A stretch of DNA of 64,000 nt from CAVVIG01 sp050249955 (GTDB lineage Bacteria > Acidobacteriota > Vicinamibacteria > Vicinamibacterales > CAVVIG01): contig JBFWPN010000012.1 of the NCBI GenBank assembly GCA_050249955.1, positions 124,001 through 188,000 on the forward strand, read 5' to 3'. The notes beneath the pieces are model-generated. The model saw only the letters and a list, made by a program, of their open reading frames with translations, was not told where the DNA came from and ran no database searches. The number at the start of each line of letters is the position of its first letter. The stretch's first letter is position 1. Positions 50,690-59,665 of this stretch are shown piece after piece. Both the position numbers and the translations under genes were made by a program.

Positions 50690-51001
50690 ATGACGGCAAC
50701 GGTGAAGATTCTGAAGAACGCGGAAACGCACGCGCGCAACAAGGTGGCCGATGCGGAGATTCACTTCGCGGGCGGACCGCTCGACGGACTGAAGCTGATC
50801 GGATTCGCGATCTGGAAGCGGCACGACGGCAACGGCCTGTCCGTCACGTTCCCGGCACGCCAGTTCACCTTCCACGGTGAGCGACGCGACTTCTCGTTGA
50901 TTCGCGCAATCGATGATCCCAACGCCCAGTACCGCATTCGCCGGCTGATGCTCGACGCGTACGACGCACACACTCGCGCAACTGTCGAGGCGGCCTCGTA
51001 A
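50690..51001 (+). CDS. SpoVG-like protein, paralogue B
   Basis: 103 residues, ATG at 50690 with GGAGG upstream. It matches paralogue A (46350) along its length: KVADAEIHFAG, GLKLIGFAIWKR, SVTFPARQ, GERRDFSLIR and a final helix RRLMLDAYDAH. The G-E-R-R-D-F block is especially like the GEFRDI of SpoVG. A nucleic-acid-binding role is inferred from the fold only. Confidence 0.55.
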   Translation: MTATVKILKNAETHARNKVADAEIHFAGGPLDGLKLIGFAIWKRHDGNGLSVTFPARQFTFHGERRDFSLIRAIDDPNAQYRIRRLMLDAYDAHTRATVEAAS

Positions 51002-51109
51002 TCGTTTCCAGGGTTCCCGGTGCCGCTCGAGGGCGGCGCCGGGGCCTCGGCGACGACCGAGCCACAGAGCATTCGAACCCCTGGAACTGCTCGAGATCTG
51101 GAGGAGATC

Positions 51110-51349
51110 ATGTCCCACGCAGAAGCGACTGCCGATGTAGGATCGGAGCGGTTCACAGAACGGTTGGCGAAGCGGACGTTGACCGACATCGATGTCGCGG
51201 CACGCCTTGGCGTGTCGCGGTTCACGGTCCGGTCGTGGCGCATCAAGGGCCAAGGCCCGCGGTTCATGAAGATGGGCCGCGCGGTTCGCTACCGACCTCA
51301 GGACGTGGACGAATACGAACGGCAGGCTCTCGTCGAGACGCAGGCTTAA
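51110..51349 (+). CDS. Excisionase-like helix-turn-helix protein
   Basis: 79 residues from the ATG at 51110 (GGAGGAG upstream). Residues about 25-65 form a MerR/HTH_17-type domain: LTDIDVAARLGVSRFTVRSWRIKG followed by GPRFMKMGRAVRYRPQDVDEYE, the wing and the helix that read DNA. Such small proteins next to a tyrosine integrase usually act as excisionases or as directionality factors. The integrase starts 131 bases downstream. Confidence 0.75.
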   Translation: MSHAEATADVGSERFTERLAKRTLTDIDVAARLGVSRFTVRSWRIKGQGPRFMKMGRAVRYRPQDVDEYERQALVETQA

Positions 51350-51480
51350 TCCGATCGCGCGCCCGCGTGATCGGCTGCGGTACCGACGCCACTGGCACGC
51401 CTAGCCCATTGCGTCGTGATTTGTAGCTCGTCGGCACACGCCGAGCGTGACGTCGGCGACCGTCTCGATGGGAGAACGCC

Positions 51481-52605
51481 ATGGGGTTGTGGAAACGTGG
51501 TCGGCGTTACTGGACCCAGACCGTCGTGAATGGCGTGTGGATCCGGCGGCCTCTGTGTCCTCCAGGCTCGACGCACGCGACGACGAGCTGGCAAGAAGCA
51601 GTGCGCCTCGAGAAGGAATTGATCCGGGCGGCCCTGCATGGCAGCTTGCCGCCTCAGGGCCACTCCATCAAGTTATTCGCTGCCGTCGACGACTACCTCG
51701 GCGCCAAGAAGGCCACGGCGAACACGCAGCGGGCGATCGAGTTCGACCGGGAACGTCTTGAGGTCGTGAAGCGCGTCTTGGGCGACGTCCGACTGTCAGC
51801 CATCACCGCACGGGTGATCGAGGGATTCCAGGCCAAGCGGCGGCTCGAGGGCGCGGGTAACCGCACGGTCAACATGGACGTCGGCGCGCTCCGCCAGGTA
51901 CTCAAGCGCTTCAAGCAGTGGCGACGCCTTGAAGACGACGTGAAGATGCTCACCGAGGCCGGCGGTGAACCGATCGGCAGAGTGTTGACCGACGAGGAGC
52001 AGAAACGGCTGCTCAAGACGGCCGAGGACAACCCGGAGTGGGAACACGTCTGGTGCGCCGCACAACTCGCTGCGAATACGTCGATGCGCGGTGTCGAGGT
52101 GAAACACGTGCGGCGAAAGGACTTCGACTCCGAGAAACGCCTCGTCCACATCCGCACCAGCAAGAACCAGACGAGCAAGCGCGTCATCCCGCTGAACGAC
52201 TCCGCGTTCGATGCGATCCAGCGCATGACCAAGCGCTCGGACATGCTGGGACACACGGAGCCTGAGCACTATCTATGGTGCGCGAGCCAGCACCACAAGC
52301 TCGACCCCACGAAACCGGCGAGCAAGTGGGATACCGCGTGGCGTGCACTCCGTGACGCGGCCGGCCTGCCCGGCCTACGGTTCCATGACCTGCGGCACAC
52401 GGTCGTCACCAGGCTCCTGGAGGCCGGCGAGCCGGACCACGTGGTCGAGTCCATCACGGGCCACCTGTCGCGACGGATGCTGGAGCACTATTCGCACATC
52501 CGCCTGAAGGCGAAGAAGGATGCGCTCGACCGGTTGGATACGCGCGAAGGCAGCGGGTCGCATCGTCGCCTCGACGCGGCAACTCCTCGTCATCGAAGTC
52601 GTTGA
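51481..52605 (+). CDS. int: Tyrosine recombinase / ICE integrase
   Basis: 374 residues. An arm/core-binding N-terminal half (SIKLFAAVDDYLGAKKATANT) precedes the catalytic domain with R203 (SMRGVEV), K228 (TSKNQTSKR), H302-x2-R305 (FHDLRHT), H328 (TGHLS) and the nucleophile Y337 (EHYSHI). The arginine context SMRGVE differs slightly from the usual GxRxxE. It is the last gene of the element at the right side, beside its excisionase-like partner; it would insert and excise the ICE. Confidence 0.92.
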   Translation: MGLWKRGRRYWTQTVVNGVWIRRPLCPPGSTHATTSWQEAVRLEKELIRAALHGSLPPQGHSIKLFAAVDDYLGAKKATANTQRAIEFDRERLEVVKRVLGDVRLSAITARVIEGFQAKRRLEGAGNRTVNMDVGALRQVLKRFKQWRRLEDDVKMLTEAGGEPIGRVLTDEEQKRLLKTAEDNPEWEHVWCAAQLAANTSMRGVEVKHVRRKDFDSEKRLVHIRTSKNQTSKRVIPLNDSAFDAIQRMTKRSDMLGHTEPEHYLWCASQHHKLDPTKPASKWDTAWRALRDAAGLPGLRFHDLRHTVVTRLLEAGEPDHVVESITGHLSRRMLEHYSHIRLKAKKDALDRLDTREGSGSHRRLDAATPRHRSR

Positions 52606-52908
52606 CCGCAACCCGGCCGTCATCGGAGAGGGCTCCTCACACGATACACGTCCGGAGGCGTGGCACCGCCCGGCGCCGCTCGCTGAATTGAGGTAATGAG
52701 GCGCAGGCCGATGTGGACGGAGAGGTATCAGGCTGCACTCGTAGGCCTCCAACTCTGCCATTGGACGAAGAGCATGAAACGAAGCCGCTGCTGGGCACAC
52801 CACTATTGCGGTTCGATCTGCTCACGGCGCACGTTATAAGGTATACGCCCATCCATCGGGCATCGACCCATCAGCCCGTTGGTTCCCCTGTTACCAAGGA
52901 GAGGCACT
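52606..52908. other. Right boundary region of the element
   Basis: About 300 bases between the integrase and the chromosomal GMC gene. No gene is supported. The ICE end should lie here, but I find no clear copy of the tRNA-Ser sequence or of the left-end AATTGTGTA repeats. A short stretch at about 52740-52760 has a tRNA D-arm-like look on the minus strand, but lacks a T-arm. Confidence 0.35.
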
Positions 52909-55626
52909 GTGACTCCGCCGCTCACATCGGAATCCACGTCGTTCACGCTCGACAACATGGGGCGCTTCCTCTGCAACACCCTGCAGGAGGCTCGCGACAG
53001 TGCCGCTCAAACGGTTGCGGGGCACCGGCGCGACTTCGATGTGATCATCGTGGGGGGCGGGACCTTCGGTGCCATCGTCGCCGAACACCTGTTCATCGCC
53101 GACGCCACCCGGAGCCGGCGCATCCTTGTCCTTGAAGCCGGGCCGTTCGTGCTGCCCGAGCACGCCCAGAACATGCCGTTCCTCGGTGGCGCGCCTGACC
53201 TCCGTGTGCCGTGGACGAACCATCCCGCGCTGAACTACAGCGGCCTGATCTTCGCCATCGGGGGTCGATCGCTCACGTGGGGCGGGTGGTCCCCGGAACT
53301 CCTCGACGTAGAAATGACGACGTGGCCACAGGCCACCCGCGACGCGCTTCGTCCCGCCGCACCGGCGGAAGGCTACTTCGCGCAAGCGAGCCGCCAGATT
53401 GGCGTGAAGGAGACCAACGAGTTCATCTACGGGCCGCTCCACACAGCGCTGCGGAAACAGCTGCATGCCGGATTGAAGACGGCGGGCAACGGGACGGGCT
53501 TCACCTTCGCCGACCTCCTCGAACATCCAGCCGTGCGGTATCCCGATCCTGGTGAGCCGCCCGTCGACGCCGACGTGCTTCGCGACTGGCTCGGCCTGCC
53601 GCCCACCGACACGACACCGGAGGCCGCACTCCGCGAGCTGTTCACGCTCGAGGCGCCGCTTGCCGTGCAGTCGACGACCCTGCCCGGATTCTTCCCGACG
53701 AACAAGTTCAGCGCCGTCCCCGGGTTGATCCGTGCCGCGCGACTGGCCAGCAGTGAGGCCGACGGCACCGGGCCTGTCGCCGACGCGCGCAAGCGCCTGA
53801 TGATTGTGCCCAACTGTCACGTGCAGGAGCTCATCACGGAAACACAGCCCGACAACTGGGTGCGAGTGACGGGCGCCCGGGTGTGGCAGAACGGCGGATC
53901 GGTGGACATCCCGCTGGCGCCACCGCGCGATGGCCGTCAGAGCGCGGTCGTGATCGCCCTCGGCACGATTGAAACCACGCGCCTCGCGCTCACCACCTTC
54001 CAGCAATCACTGGCTGGTCGAGCGGCGCAACGCATGGGCACCAACCTCATCGCGCACTTGCGCTCGAACCTGACGATCCGGGTGCCCCGTGCGGCGATTG
54101 CGGCGAACCTGCCGCCGACGCTGATCCCCAGCCTGCAGTGCTCGGCGCTCCTGGTGAAGGGCAAGGCCCCCAACGGGCGGACGTTCCACTTTCAAATCAC
54201 GGCCGCTGGACTGGGCAAGCTCGGTGGCGACTCCGAGGCCGAATTGTTCAAGAAGATCCCGACGCTGGAGCATCTGGCCGACATGCTCCGAGCGAACGAC
54301 GACACGGTGGTCATCACCATTCGTGGCATCGGGGACATGACGCCGCGCAACCCTGATAGCTTTGTCGATCTCTCGACTGTGGATACGGACTTCGACCGTC
54401 CCAAGGCCGTCGTGCACCTCGGGAACGCCAAGGCAAGTCCGCAGGAGTTTCCCGGCAGTGCAGAAACGCGGAATGACCGGGCGACGTGGGACGCGATGGA
54501 CGCTGTCAGCGACAAGATCGCGCTGATCTTTGCCGGCAGCCAGCCGTTCGACGTCCTACCGAACGCGAATAGCGCGATTACGATCCCTGCCGGCACACCA
54601 GCGCAGCGCCTCGCCGCCCTTGCGGCATTCAAGAACCGGCGGGACGACCTCGGCACGACGCATCATGATGCCGGGACGATGCGCATGGGCGACACGATCG
54701 CGGATGCGGTGACCAATGACTTCGGCCGGATTCATGACACCACCAACGGCTACGTGGCCGGGCCGGCGCTCTTCCCGACGGTGGGATCACCGAATCCGAT
54801 GCTCACCGGCGTGGCGCTCGGTCGTCGCACGGCCGACCTGCTGAACGGCCAGGTGCTCCCGGGGCCAGAGGCGGTCGTCAGCCCCCAGCCCGAGGCTGGA
54901 TTCCGCCCGCTTTTCAACGGCACGGCGGCGTCATTCAAGAATTGGCGTCTGGCCGGTCCTGCCGGCGGCGGCATGGTGCATCTGAACGGCGAGATGGTGA
55001 GCTACGGCGATGGAGGCCTCAGGCTCTTTTACTACGCCACCGAGCAGTTCACCGATTTCACCTTGCGCCTGCAGTTCCGCATCTTCGATCCCGCGGCGCA
55101 CAACAGCGGGGTGTTCTTGCGCTTCCCGCGCCCCACACTCGATCTCGCCACGCCCGCGTTGAAGCAGCGTGCGGCGCAGGAGCCGGCCTTCGATCCGGGG
55201 AACCCGGCATGGAGGCCCGTGGTCGCGGGCTTCGAGGTGCAGATCGACGACAATGCCCGCGGCGACACCGGCAAGGACTTCTACGGCATCAGGCCCGAGC
55301 CGGATGGGAAGTTCAAGAACAGCACGGGCGCGATCTACAAGATCCAGGCAGGCGACCGCGTGTGGCACCTCGGCTTCAACGAGCCGGCGATGCAGCAGTA
55401 CACACCCGGCCCCGCACTCGTGCCTGGCGTCTGGTTCGAGTATGAGATCGTGGTTCAGGGCGAGGATTACTCGGTGTTCCTGACGAACACGGAGTCCGGT
55501 GTGAGACAGCAGACCACGGCCTTTCACAACACGGACGGTGAGCGCGGTCGAACGCCGGGCTTCATCGGCGTGCAAGCGTACTCAGGGAATACGGTGGCGT
55601 GGCGCCACATTCGCATCAAGCCGTGA
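52909..55626 (+). CDS. GMC-family oxidoreductase fused to a DUF1080 domain
   Basis: 905 residues from the GTG at 52909 (AAGGAG upstream). Residues 1-650: FAD-dependent GMC oxidoreductase with the dinucleotide fold VIIVGGGTFGA at about 46-56, a substrate-side block RSLTWGGWSPE, and the C-terminal catalytic part HHDAGTMRMG and a VGSPNPMLTGVALGRRTAD region. From about residue 665 there is a DUF1080/3-keto-disaccharide hydrolase-like lectin fold (FRPLFNGTAASFKNW, HNSGVFLRFPRP, GFEVQIDD). Both modules are used in sugar metabolism via 3-keto intermediates in Acidobacteriota and Bacteroidota; a fusion would join oxidation and cleavage or binding. Likely chromosomal and outside the ICE. Confidence 0.8.
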   Translation: MTPPLTSESTSFTLDNMGRFLCNTLQEARDSAAQTVAGHRRDFDVIIVGGGTFGAIVAEHLFIADATRSRRILVLEAGPFVLPEHAQNMPFLGGAPDLRVPWTNHPALNYSGLIFAIGGRSLTWGGWSPELLDVEMTTWPQATRDALRPAAPAEGYFAQASRQIGVKETNEFIYGPLHTALRKQLHAGLKTAGNGTGFTFADLLEHPAVRYPDPGEPPVDADVLRDWLGLPPTDTTPEAALRELFTLEAPLAVQSTTLPGFFPTNKFSAVPGLIRAARLASSEADGTGPVADARKRLMIVPNCHVQELITETQPDNWVRVTGARVWQNGGSVDIPLAPPRDGRQSAVVIALGTIETTRLALTTFQQSLAGRAAQRMGTNLIAHLRSNLTIRVPRAAIAANLPPTLIPSLQCSALLVKGKAPNGRTFHFQITAAGLGKLGGDSEAELFKKIPTLEHLADMLRANDDTVVITIRGIGDMTPRNPDSFVDLSTVDTDFDRPKAVVHLGNAKASPQEFPGSAETRNDRATWDAMDAVSDKIALIFAGSQPFDVLPNANSAITIPAGTPAQRLAALAAFKNRRDDLGTTHHDAGTMRMGDTIADAVTNDFGRIHDTTNGYVAGPALFPTVGSPNPMLTGVALGRRTADLLNGQVLPGPEAVVSPQPEAGFRPLFNGTAASFKNWRLAGPAGGGMVHLNGEMVSYGDGGLRLFYYATEQFTDFTLRLQFRIFDPAAHNSGVFLRFPRPTLDLATPALKQRAAQEPAFDPGNPAWRPVVAGFEVQIDDNARGDTGKDFYGIRPEPDGKFKNSTGAIYKIQAGDRVWHLGFNEPAMQQYTPGPALVPGVWFEYEIVVQGEDYSVFLTNTESGVRQQTTAFHNTDGERGRTPGFIGVQAYSGNTVAWRHIRIKP

Positions 55627-55663
55627 GTAGCCCCCGTATGACTCGCACGGCTTCGTGACCCGG

Positions 55664-56347
55664 CTACCGGTGGAACGGTGTGACAGCGGTGATGCACCCC
55701 GCGCGCATCTCCACCACCGTGTCGGCAAGGGCGGCAGCGTCTTCACGATCATGCGTCACGTAGACCATGGTGACCTGCAGTTCCCGCCGCAACTGATGGA
55801 GCTCGGCGCGCAGTGTGGCCCGCAAGTCTGGATCGAGACTGGAGAACGGCTCATCCAGCAGCAAGACCTGGGGCTGTCCTACCAGGGCCCGGGCCAACGC
55901 CACTCGCTGCTGCTCGCCCCCGGAGAGTTGGTGCGGGTAGCGACCGCCGAGTTGGCCGATTCGCATCATGTCCAGCGCCCGCTGCCCACGTGATGCACGT
56001 TCGGCCCGCGGCACGTGCGCGGAGCCCAATACGAATCCGAGATTCTCACCGACCGTCAAGTGTGGCCACAGGGCCAGATCCTGAAACACGAAGCCCAGGC
56101 CGCGATCGTGTGGCGGTACCAGATTGTGACCTGGCTCGGCCACGCGCGCGCCGTTGGCACTGATCGACCCTGCGTCCGGCACCTCGAGGCCCGCAATCAG
56201 GCGTAGCAGCGTCGTCTTTCCGCATCCACTCGGTCCCACGATCACGATCGCGTCTCCGGACGACACGTCGAGCGACACGTCCGTCAGCGCCTGGTGGGAT
56301 CCTAGGCGCTTCGACACATTCGAGACGGCGACCGCTGGCACGCTCAC
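55664..56347 (-). CDS. fbpC: Iron(III)-type ABC transporter ATP-binding protein
   Basis: 227 residues from the GTG at 56347, which overlaps the stop of the permease gene (GTGA). Walker A GPSGCGKTT, signature LSGGEQQRVALARAL, Walker B VLLLDEPFSSLD, with H-loop YVTHDRED. It is shorter than many FbpC proteins, since the C-terminal regulatory domain is missing. Energises uptake by the FbpB-type permease. Last gene of the minus-strand operon that starts with chrB. Confidence 0.85.
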   Translation of the reverse strand: MSVPAVAVSNVSKRLGSHQALTDVSLDVSSGDAIVIVGPSGCGKTTLLRLIAGLEVPDAGSISANGARVAEPGHNLVPPHDRGLGFVFQDLALWPHLTVGENLGFVLGSAHVPRAERASRGQRALDMMRIGQLGGRYPHQLSGGEQQRVALARALVGQPQVLLLDEPFSSLDPDLRATLRAELHQLRRELQVTMVYVTHDREDAAALADTVVEMRAGCITAVTPFHR

Positions 56348-57909
56348 GACACCTCCCGGTGGGCGAGGATGGCACCCAGCACGACGAGCGGCCCGAGAAT
56401 GATGCCCGCCTGCAGGAGTGCCAGCACCGCGACGGACGAGGACGGCGCGTTGGCGATGAGTGTGTAGATGCGGATCGGCAGCGTCGTCTCCCCAGGCGGC
56501 GCGACCAGGATACTGACGCCGAGTTCTCCGAACGCCAGCACGAACGCGACCAGCCACGCCGCCATAAGGCCGAGATGCATCTGCGGCACGACGATCCGCC
56601 CCATGGTGCGTAGCCATCCTGCGCCGCTGACGGCCGCGGCCTCTTCGTGAGACATAGGGATCGTGCGGCTACTGGCAGCGAGGGCGAGCACGGCGACCGG
56701 GAGCAACCGCGCGAGGTAGGCCAGCACGAGCATGCCGTCGGTCCCGTACAACCCGCCGAACGGTCCAGGGCGATTCCAGATGTCGATCAGTCCCACGCCG
56801 ACCAGCGTGCCTGGGACGGCGAACAGCACCACCAGTCCGATATCAGCGAGGCGACCGAGGCCGCTCGCCGCCCGTGCCCGCGCGTAGCCCAGCCACATCG
56901 CAATCCCGACGACGGCCGACGCGCCAAGCGTCGCCAGTCTCAAGCTGTTGACAATCGCCTCACTGGACCCACCGATCGCAGCAATGATCGATCGGCTGTT
57001 CAGCGCCTCCCGCGCGAGCACGGCGAGCGGCAGGCCCAGCGCTGTGACGAGCACCACCGTGATCCCCGCCAGAAGCGCGCGCGAGCGTTCGAATCGCAGG
57101 GCACTCGGTGTGCCCGCGCCGCGGCGAGCGCTCACGAAGCGATCGCCGAGAAGCGCGACGGCCGCGACCGCGACGACCAAGCATAGGGCCAGGAGGGGCA
57201 GGGCCAGGAGCGCTGCCCGTCCGGGGTCGTAGAGCGCGGCAAAGGCCGTGAAGATCTCGGTGGTGTACACGCGGACACGCAGCACGCCCGGTACGCCAAA
57301 CTCGGACACGGCCAGGACGAAGACGACCAACGCGGCGGCCATGATGCCCGGGGCCACGAGGGGCACCGTGATGCGCCAGAACACGCCCCGTGGTCCCGCC
57401 ACCATCAAGGCGGCTTCCTCGAGCCGCCCATCAATCCGTCGGAGGGCAACCTCGGCGGCCAGCATGGAGAGGGGATACAACACCAGGCCAAGCACCAGCA
57501 CGGCCGCGGGCAGGCTGTAGGTCCACGCCGCGAGCGCGTCGTATCCCGCGACCGTCGCCAGCAGCCCGCGGCTATTCCCCAGATACGTCCACGCGAGGGC
57601 CACCACATAGGGAGGCAGGAGCAGGGGTGCGGCCAGCCCAACCCGCAGCAACGCCTTGGAGGGAAGCGACGCCCGCGCGAGGAGCAGACCCAGTGGCGCG
57701 CCAATCACGGTCGCCACAACGGCGGTGCCCACTCCGAGGCCCGCGGTGTTGACCAGCAGTCCCCATTGTCGAGCGTCGAGCGTGAATGCCGTCGCCGCTC
57801 CACGAAGCGACGTCATCAGGAACGAGGCGAGCGGCAGCACGCAGCTCACGACGAAGAGGGCGGCCGCGAGCCCGATCACGACGGTGCGACTGGAGCGCCA
57901 CCCCCACAT
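56344..57909 (-). CDS. fbpB: Iron(III)-type ABC transporter permease (two-domain)
   Basis: 521 residues with about 12 membrane helices and two EAA loops (EEAALMVAGPRGVFWRITVPL and EEAAAVSGAGWLRTMGRIVVPQ), so both permease halves are fused, as in FbpB/SfuB. Works with the binding protein upstream and the ATPase downstream. Overlaps the ATPase start by four bases. Metal specificity is inferred from the family. Confidence 0.85.
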   Translation of the reverse strand: MWGWRSSRTVVIGLAAALFVVSCVLPLASFLMTSLRGAATAFTLDARQWGLLVNTAGLGVGTAVVATVIGAPLGLLLARASLPSKALLRVGLAAPLLLPPYVVALAWTYLGNSRGLLATVAGYDALAAWTYSLPAAVLVLGLVLYPLSMLAAEVALRRIDGRLEEAALMVAGPRGVFWRITVPLVAPGIMAAALVVFVLAVSEFGVPGVLRVRVYTTEIFTAFAALYDPGRAALLALPLLALCLVVAVAAVALLGDRFVSARRGAGTPSALRFERSRALLAGITVVLVTALGLPLAVLAREALNSRSIIAAIGGSSEAIVNSLRLATLGASAVVGIAMWLGYARARAASGLGRLADIGLVVLFAVPGTLVGVGLIDIWNRPGPFGGLYGTDGMLVLAYLARLLPVAVLALAASSRTIPMSHEEAAAVSGAGWLRTMGRIVVPQMHLGLMAAWLVAFVLAFGELGVSILVAPPGETTLPIRIYTLIANAPSSSVAVLALLQAGIILGPLVVLGAILAHREVS

Positions 57910-57930
57910 GATGTCTGCGTACCTCTGGGA

Positions 57931-58971
57931 TCAGAGACCGAGGATGCCGGCGAGCCTGCCGGTGACGTCTTCGACCCTCTGCGCCGCTTTCGTGAAGTCC
58001 AGCGTCATCGGGGTGAACGTGTCGATGGCCGGGACGTTCTTGGGACCCGGCACGCCGGCGTGCAGCGGGATCTGCACGGCCTCGGAACGGGCGAGCTGTT
58101 CCTCGACGTCCCGTGACAGCAGATAGTCGATAAGACGCTGGCCCTCCTCTACGTGCGGAGCGTTCGCGATCAGCGACACCATGTTGGGCATCACGGGCAC
58201 GCCCAGGCCGGCGGCATCCGGGAGGACCATGGCGATCGGCTGACCGTCTTCGATCGCGACGTTGACATCATCGGTGTCGGTGAGGCCCACCTTGACCTCT
58301 CCGCGCGCCACCAGGTCCCGGACCACCGAGTTCCCATCGACGATCTTCACGTCGTTGGCCTTCAACCCGCGGAAAAAGGCGTCCATGCGTTCGTCACCGG
58401 CCGCAGCGTAGAGCGCGGCGACGTGGAAGGAGGTCGAGCCGAACCGAGGATCGGCGATCGCCACCTGGCCGCGCCAGCGCGGATCGGTCAGGTCGAAGAC
58501 CGACGTCGGAGCGTCAGCCGCCTTTACGAGCGTCGTGTTGTACGCGATGACGCGAATGCGCGCCGAGAAGCCCGTCCAGAAGCCGTCCGTATCCACGAGA
58601 GCTGTTGGGATACCTTCGGCGTTCGGCGAACGGTACGGCGCCAGGGCATTGCGCGACTTGAGCACCAAGGTGCGCACGGGTTCGTTCGACCAGAACACAT
58701 CCGCCTGTGGTCGAGCCTGCTCGGCGAGTAGGCGATTGGCGAGTCCAGTGGATTTCGTCTCCTCGGTGTCGTAGACGGCGTTCACCGTCACGCCAGACTG
58801 TCGCTCGTACGCGCGGAGGACAGGCTCGGAGAACACACGGTCAGTCGAGACGTAGATGGTGACCGTACGCGGCGCCTGCGCTCCCGGATCTGATCCGCGA
58901 CACGCAGCCAGTGCGACGACGGTGAAGGCGGCCAGGGCGACGCCGAGGGCAGTTCTGTATCGGTACGGCAT
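57931..58971 (-). CDS. fbpA: Iron(III)-type ABC transporter substrate-binding lipoprotein
   Basis: 346 residues with a lipobox (LAAC). Type 2 periplasmic binding fold: VTIYVSTDRVFSEPVLRAYERQ, an ADVFWSNEP hinge segment, FDLTDPRWRGQVAIADPRFGSTSFHVAAL and VKVGLTDTDDVNVAIEDGQP. Likely ligand is ferric iron or another metal or anion complex; the conserved C-terminal tyrosine pair of ferric-binding proteins is not obvious, so specificity is open. Gap to fbpB is 21 bases. Confidence 0.8.
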   Translation of the reverse strand: MPYRYRTALGVALAAFTVVALAACRGSDPGAQAPRTVTIYVSTDRVFSEPVLRAYERQSGVTVNAVYDTEETKSTGLANRLLAEQARPQADVFWSNEPVRTLVLKSRNALAPYRSPNAEGIPTALVDTDGFWTGFSARIRVIAYNTTLVKAADAPTSVFDLTDPRWRGQVAIADPRFGSTSFHVAALYAAAGDERMDAFFRGLKANDVKIVDGNSVVRDLVARGEVKVGLTDTDDVNVAIEDGQPIAMVLPDAAGLGVPVMPNMVSLIANAPHVEEGQRLIDYLLSRDVEEQLARSEAVQIPLHAGVPGPKNVPAIDTFTPMTLDFTKAAQRVEDVTGRLAGILGL

Positions 58972-58974
58972 GGC

Positions 58975-59631
58975 CTACCTCGTGACCACGGTCAGATCAT
59001 CGAAGTGCGTCACGGAATCGGCCTTGGTCCAGACGCCCACGCGGCCGGCGGCAGCGAACGTGGCGTCCTCGACCTCGTACAGCGCCACCCCGTTGAGGGA
59101 TACCTCGAAACGGGGTCCGGTTGCGACGACGCGCAAGGTACTCCATTGGCCGGCTGGCACTTTCGCCGCCTTCCCATAGGTGCGACCCGCACCCTTGAGG
59201 GGCAGGTCCGTACGCCGGCCGCGCTCGACCTTGTACAACACGACGTTGTCTTCGAGCGCGTTGGCGCGCACCAGGTAGTAGTTGTCTTCGTCCTGGTAGC
59301 GCCAGACCAGCCCCGCGGCTCGATCGACGCGACCCGAGACCGGCCTGAAGCGCACCGAGACGTCGACATCCGCGGTGGAGATGTCGCTCACGACTGCCAC
59401 GGGGAAGCGCGAGTTCGTTGAATCCGCCTTGTTTTGGGCCAGGTACCGGTTCGAGCCCTCAGCTTGGACGACCCAGGTGCCCGGTGCGCCAACCTTGGCG
59501 GTGTGACCAAAGACGAAGCCCTTCGGCGGCTGACCCACGGTGTCACCACCGAAATCGAAGGTGCGGCTGGCGGCGTATCCGACCACCGTGGCAGTGGCCA
59601 GTATCAGAAGACTCGGGTAGTTGATGCGCAT
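58975..59631 (-). CDS. Exported LamG/DUF1080-like protein
   Basis: 218 residues from the ATG at 59631 (GAAGGAGACG upstream). Signal anchor or peptide (MRINYPSLLILATATVVGYA). The mature part is a concanavalin-like fold: VVQAEGSNRYLAQN, SVRFRPVSGRVDRAAGLVWRYQ, YYLVRANALEDNVVLYKVE, and a closing VGVWTKADSVTHFDDL. Ends three bases before fbpA, so it belongs to the same transcript. Function in that operon is unknown. Confidence 0.7.
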   Translation of the reverse strand: MRINYPSLLILATATVVGYAASRTFDFGGDTVGQPPKGFVFGHTAKVGAPGTWVVQAEGSNRYLAQNKADSTNSRFPVAVVSDISTADVDVSVRFRPVSGRVDRAAGLVWRYQDEDNYYLVRANALEDNVVLYKVERGRRTDLPLKGAGRTYGKAAKVPAGQWSTLRVVATGPRFEVSLNGVALYEVEDATFAAAGRVGVWTKADSVTHFDDLTVVTR

Positions 59632-59665
59632 AACGTCTCCTTCGATTCCACGGCAAGGCTTGCGG

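Larger units (their letters stand above)
5893..52700. mobile_element. Putative integrative and conjugative element (ICE) of about 47 kb
   Basis: Between chromosomal genes on both sides lies a continuous block of mobility and accessory functions: restriction-modification and other defence-type cargo at the left, an ECF sigma/anti-sigma pair, a full P-type type IV secretion operon, VirD4 coupling protein, VirB11, a RepB-type primase, DUF932, RadC, an excisionase-like protein and a tyrosine integrase as the last gene at the right. The left border is taken at the tRNA-Ser and the right border just after the integrase. I could not find a clear duplicated attachment core, and no classical relaxase is visible, so the exact ends and present mobility are uncertain. 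Recent cargo has visibly lower GC (for example 42467-44656). Confidence 0.75.

Noticed and set aside
51071..51080. ATTCGAACCC identical to part of the tRNA-Ser T-arm, upstream of the excisionase
   Set aside because: Ten bases of a universal tRNA consensus could be chance; no flanking identity extends it to an attachment core.
52709..52775. tRNA-like sequence on the minus strand (CTCTTCGTCCAATGGCAGAG resembles a D-arm)
   Set aside because: No T-arm, no acceptor stem and no complete cloverleaf could be formed.
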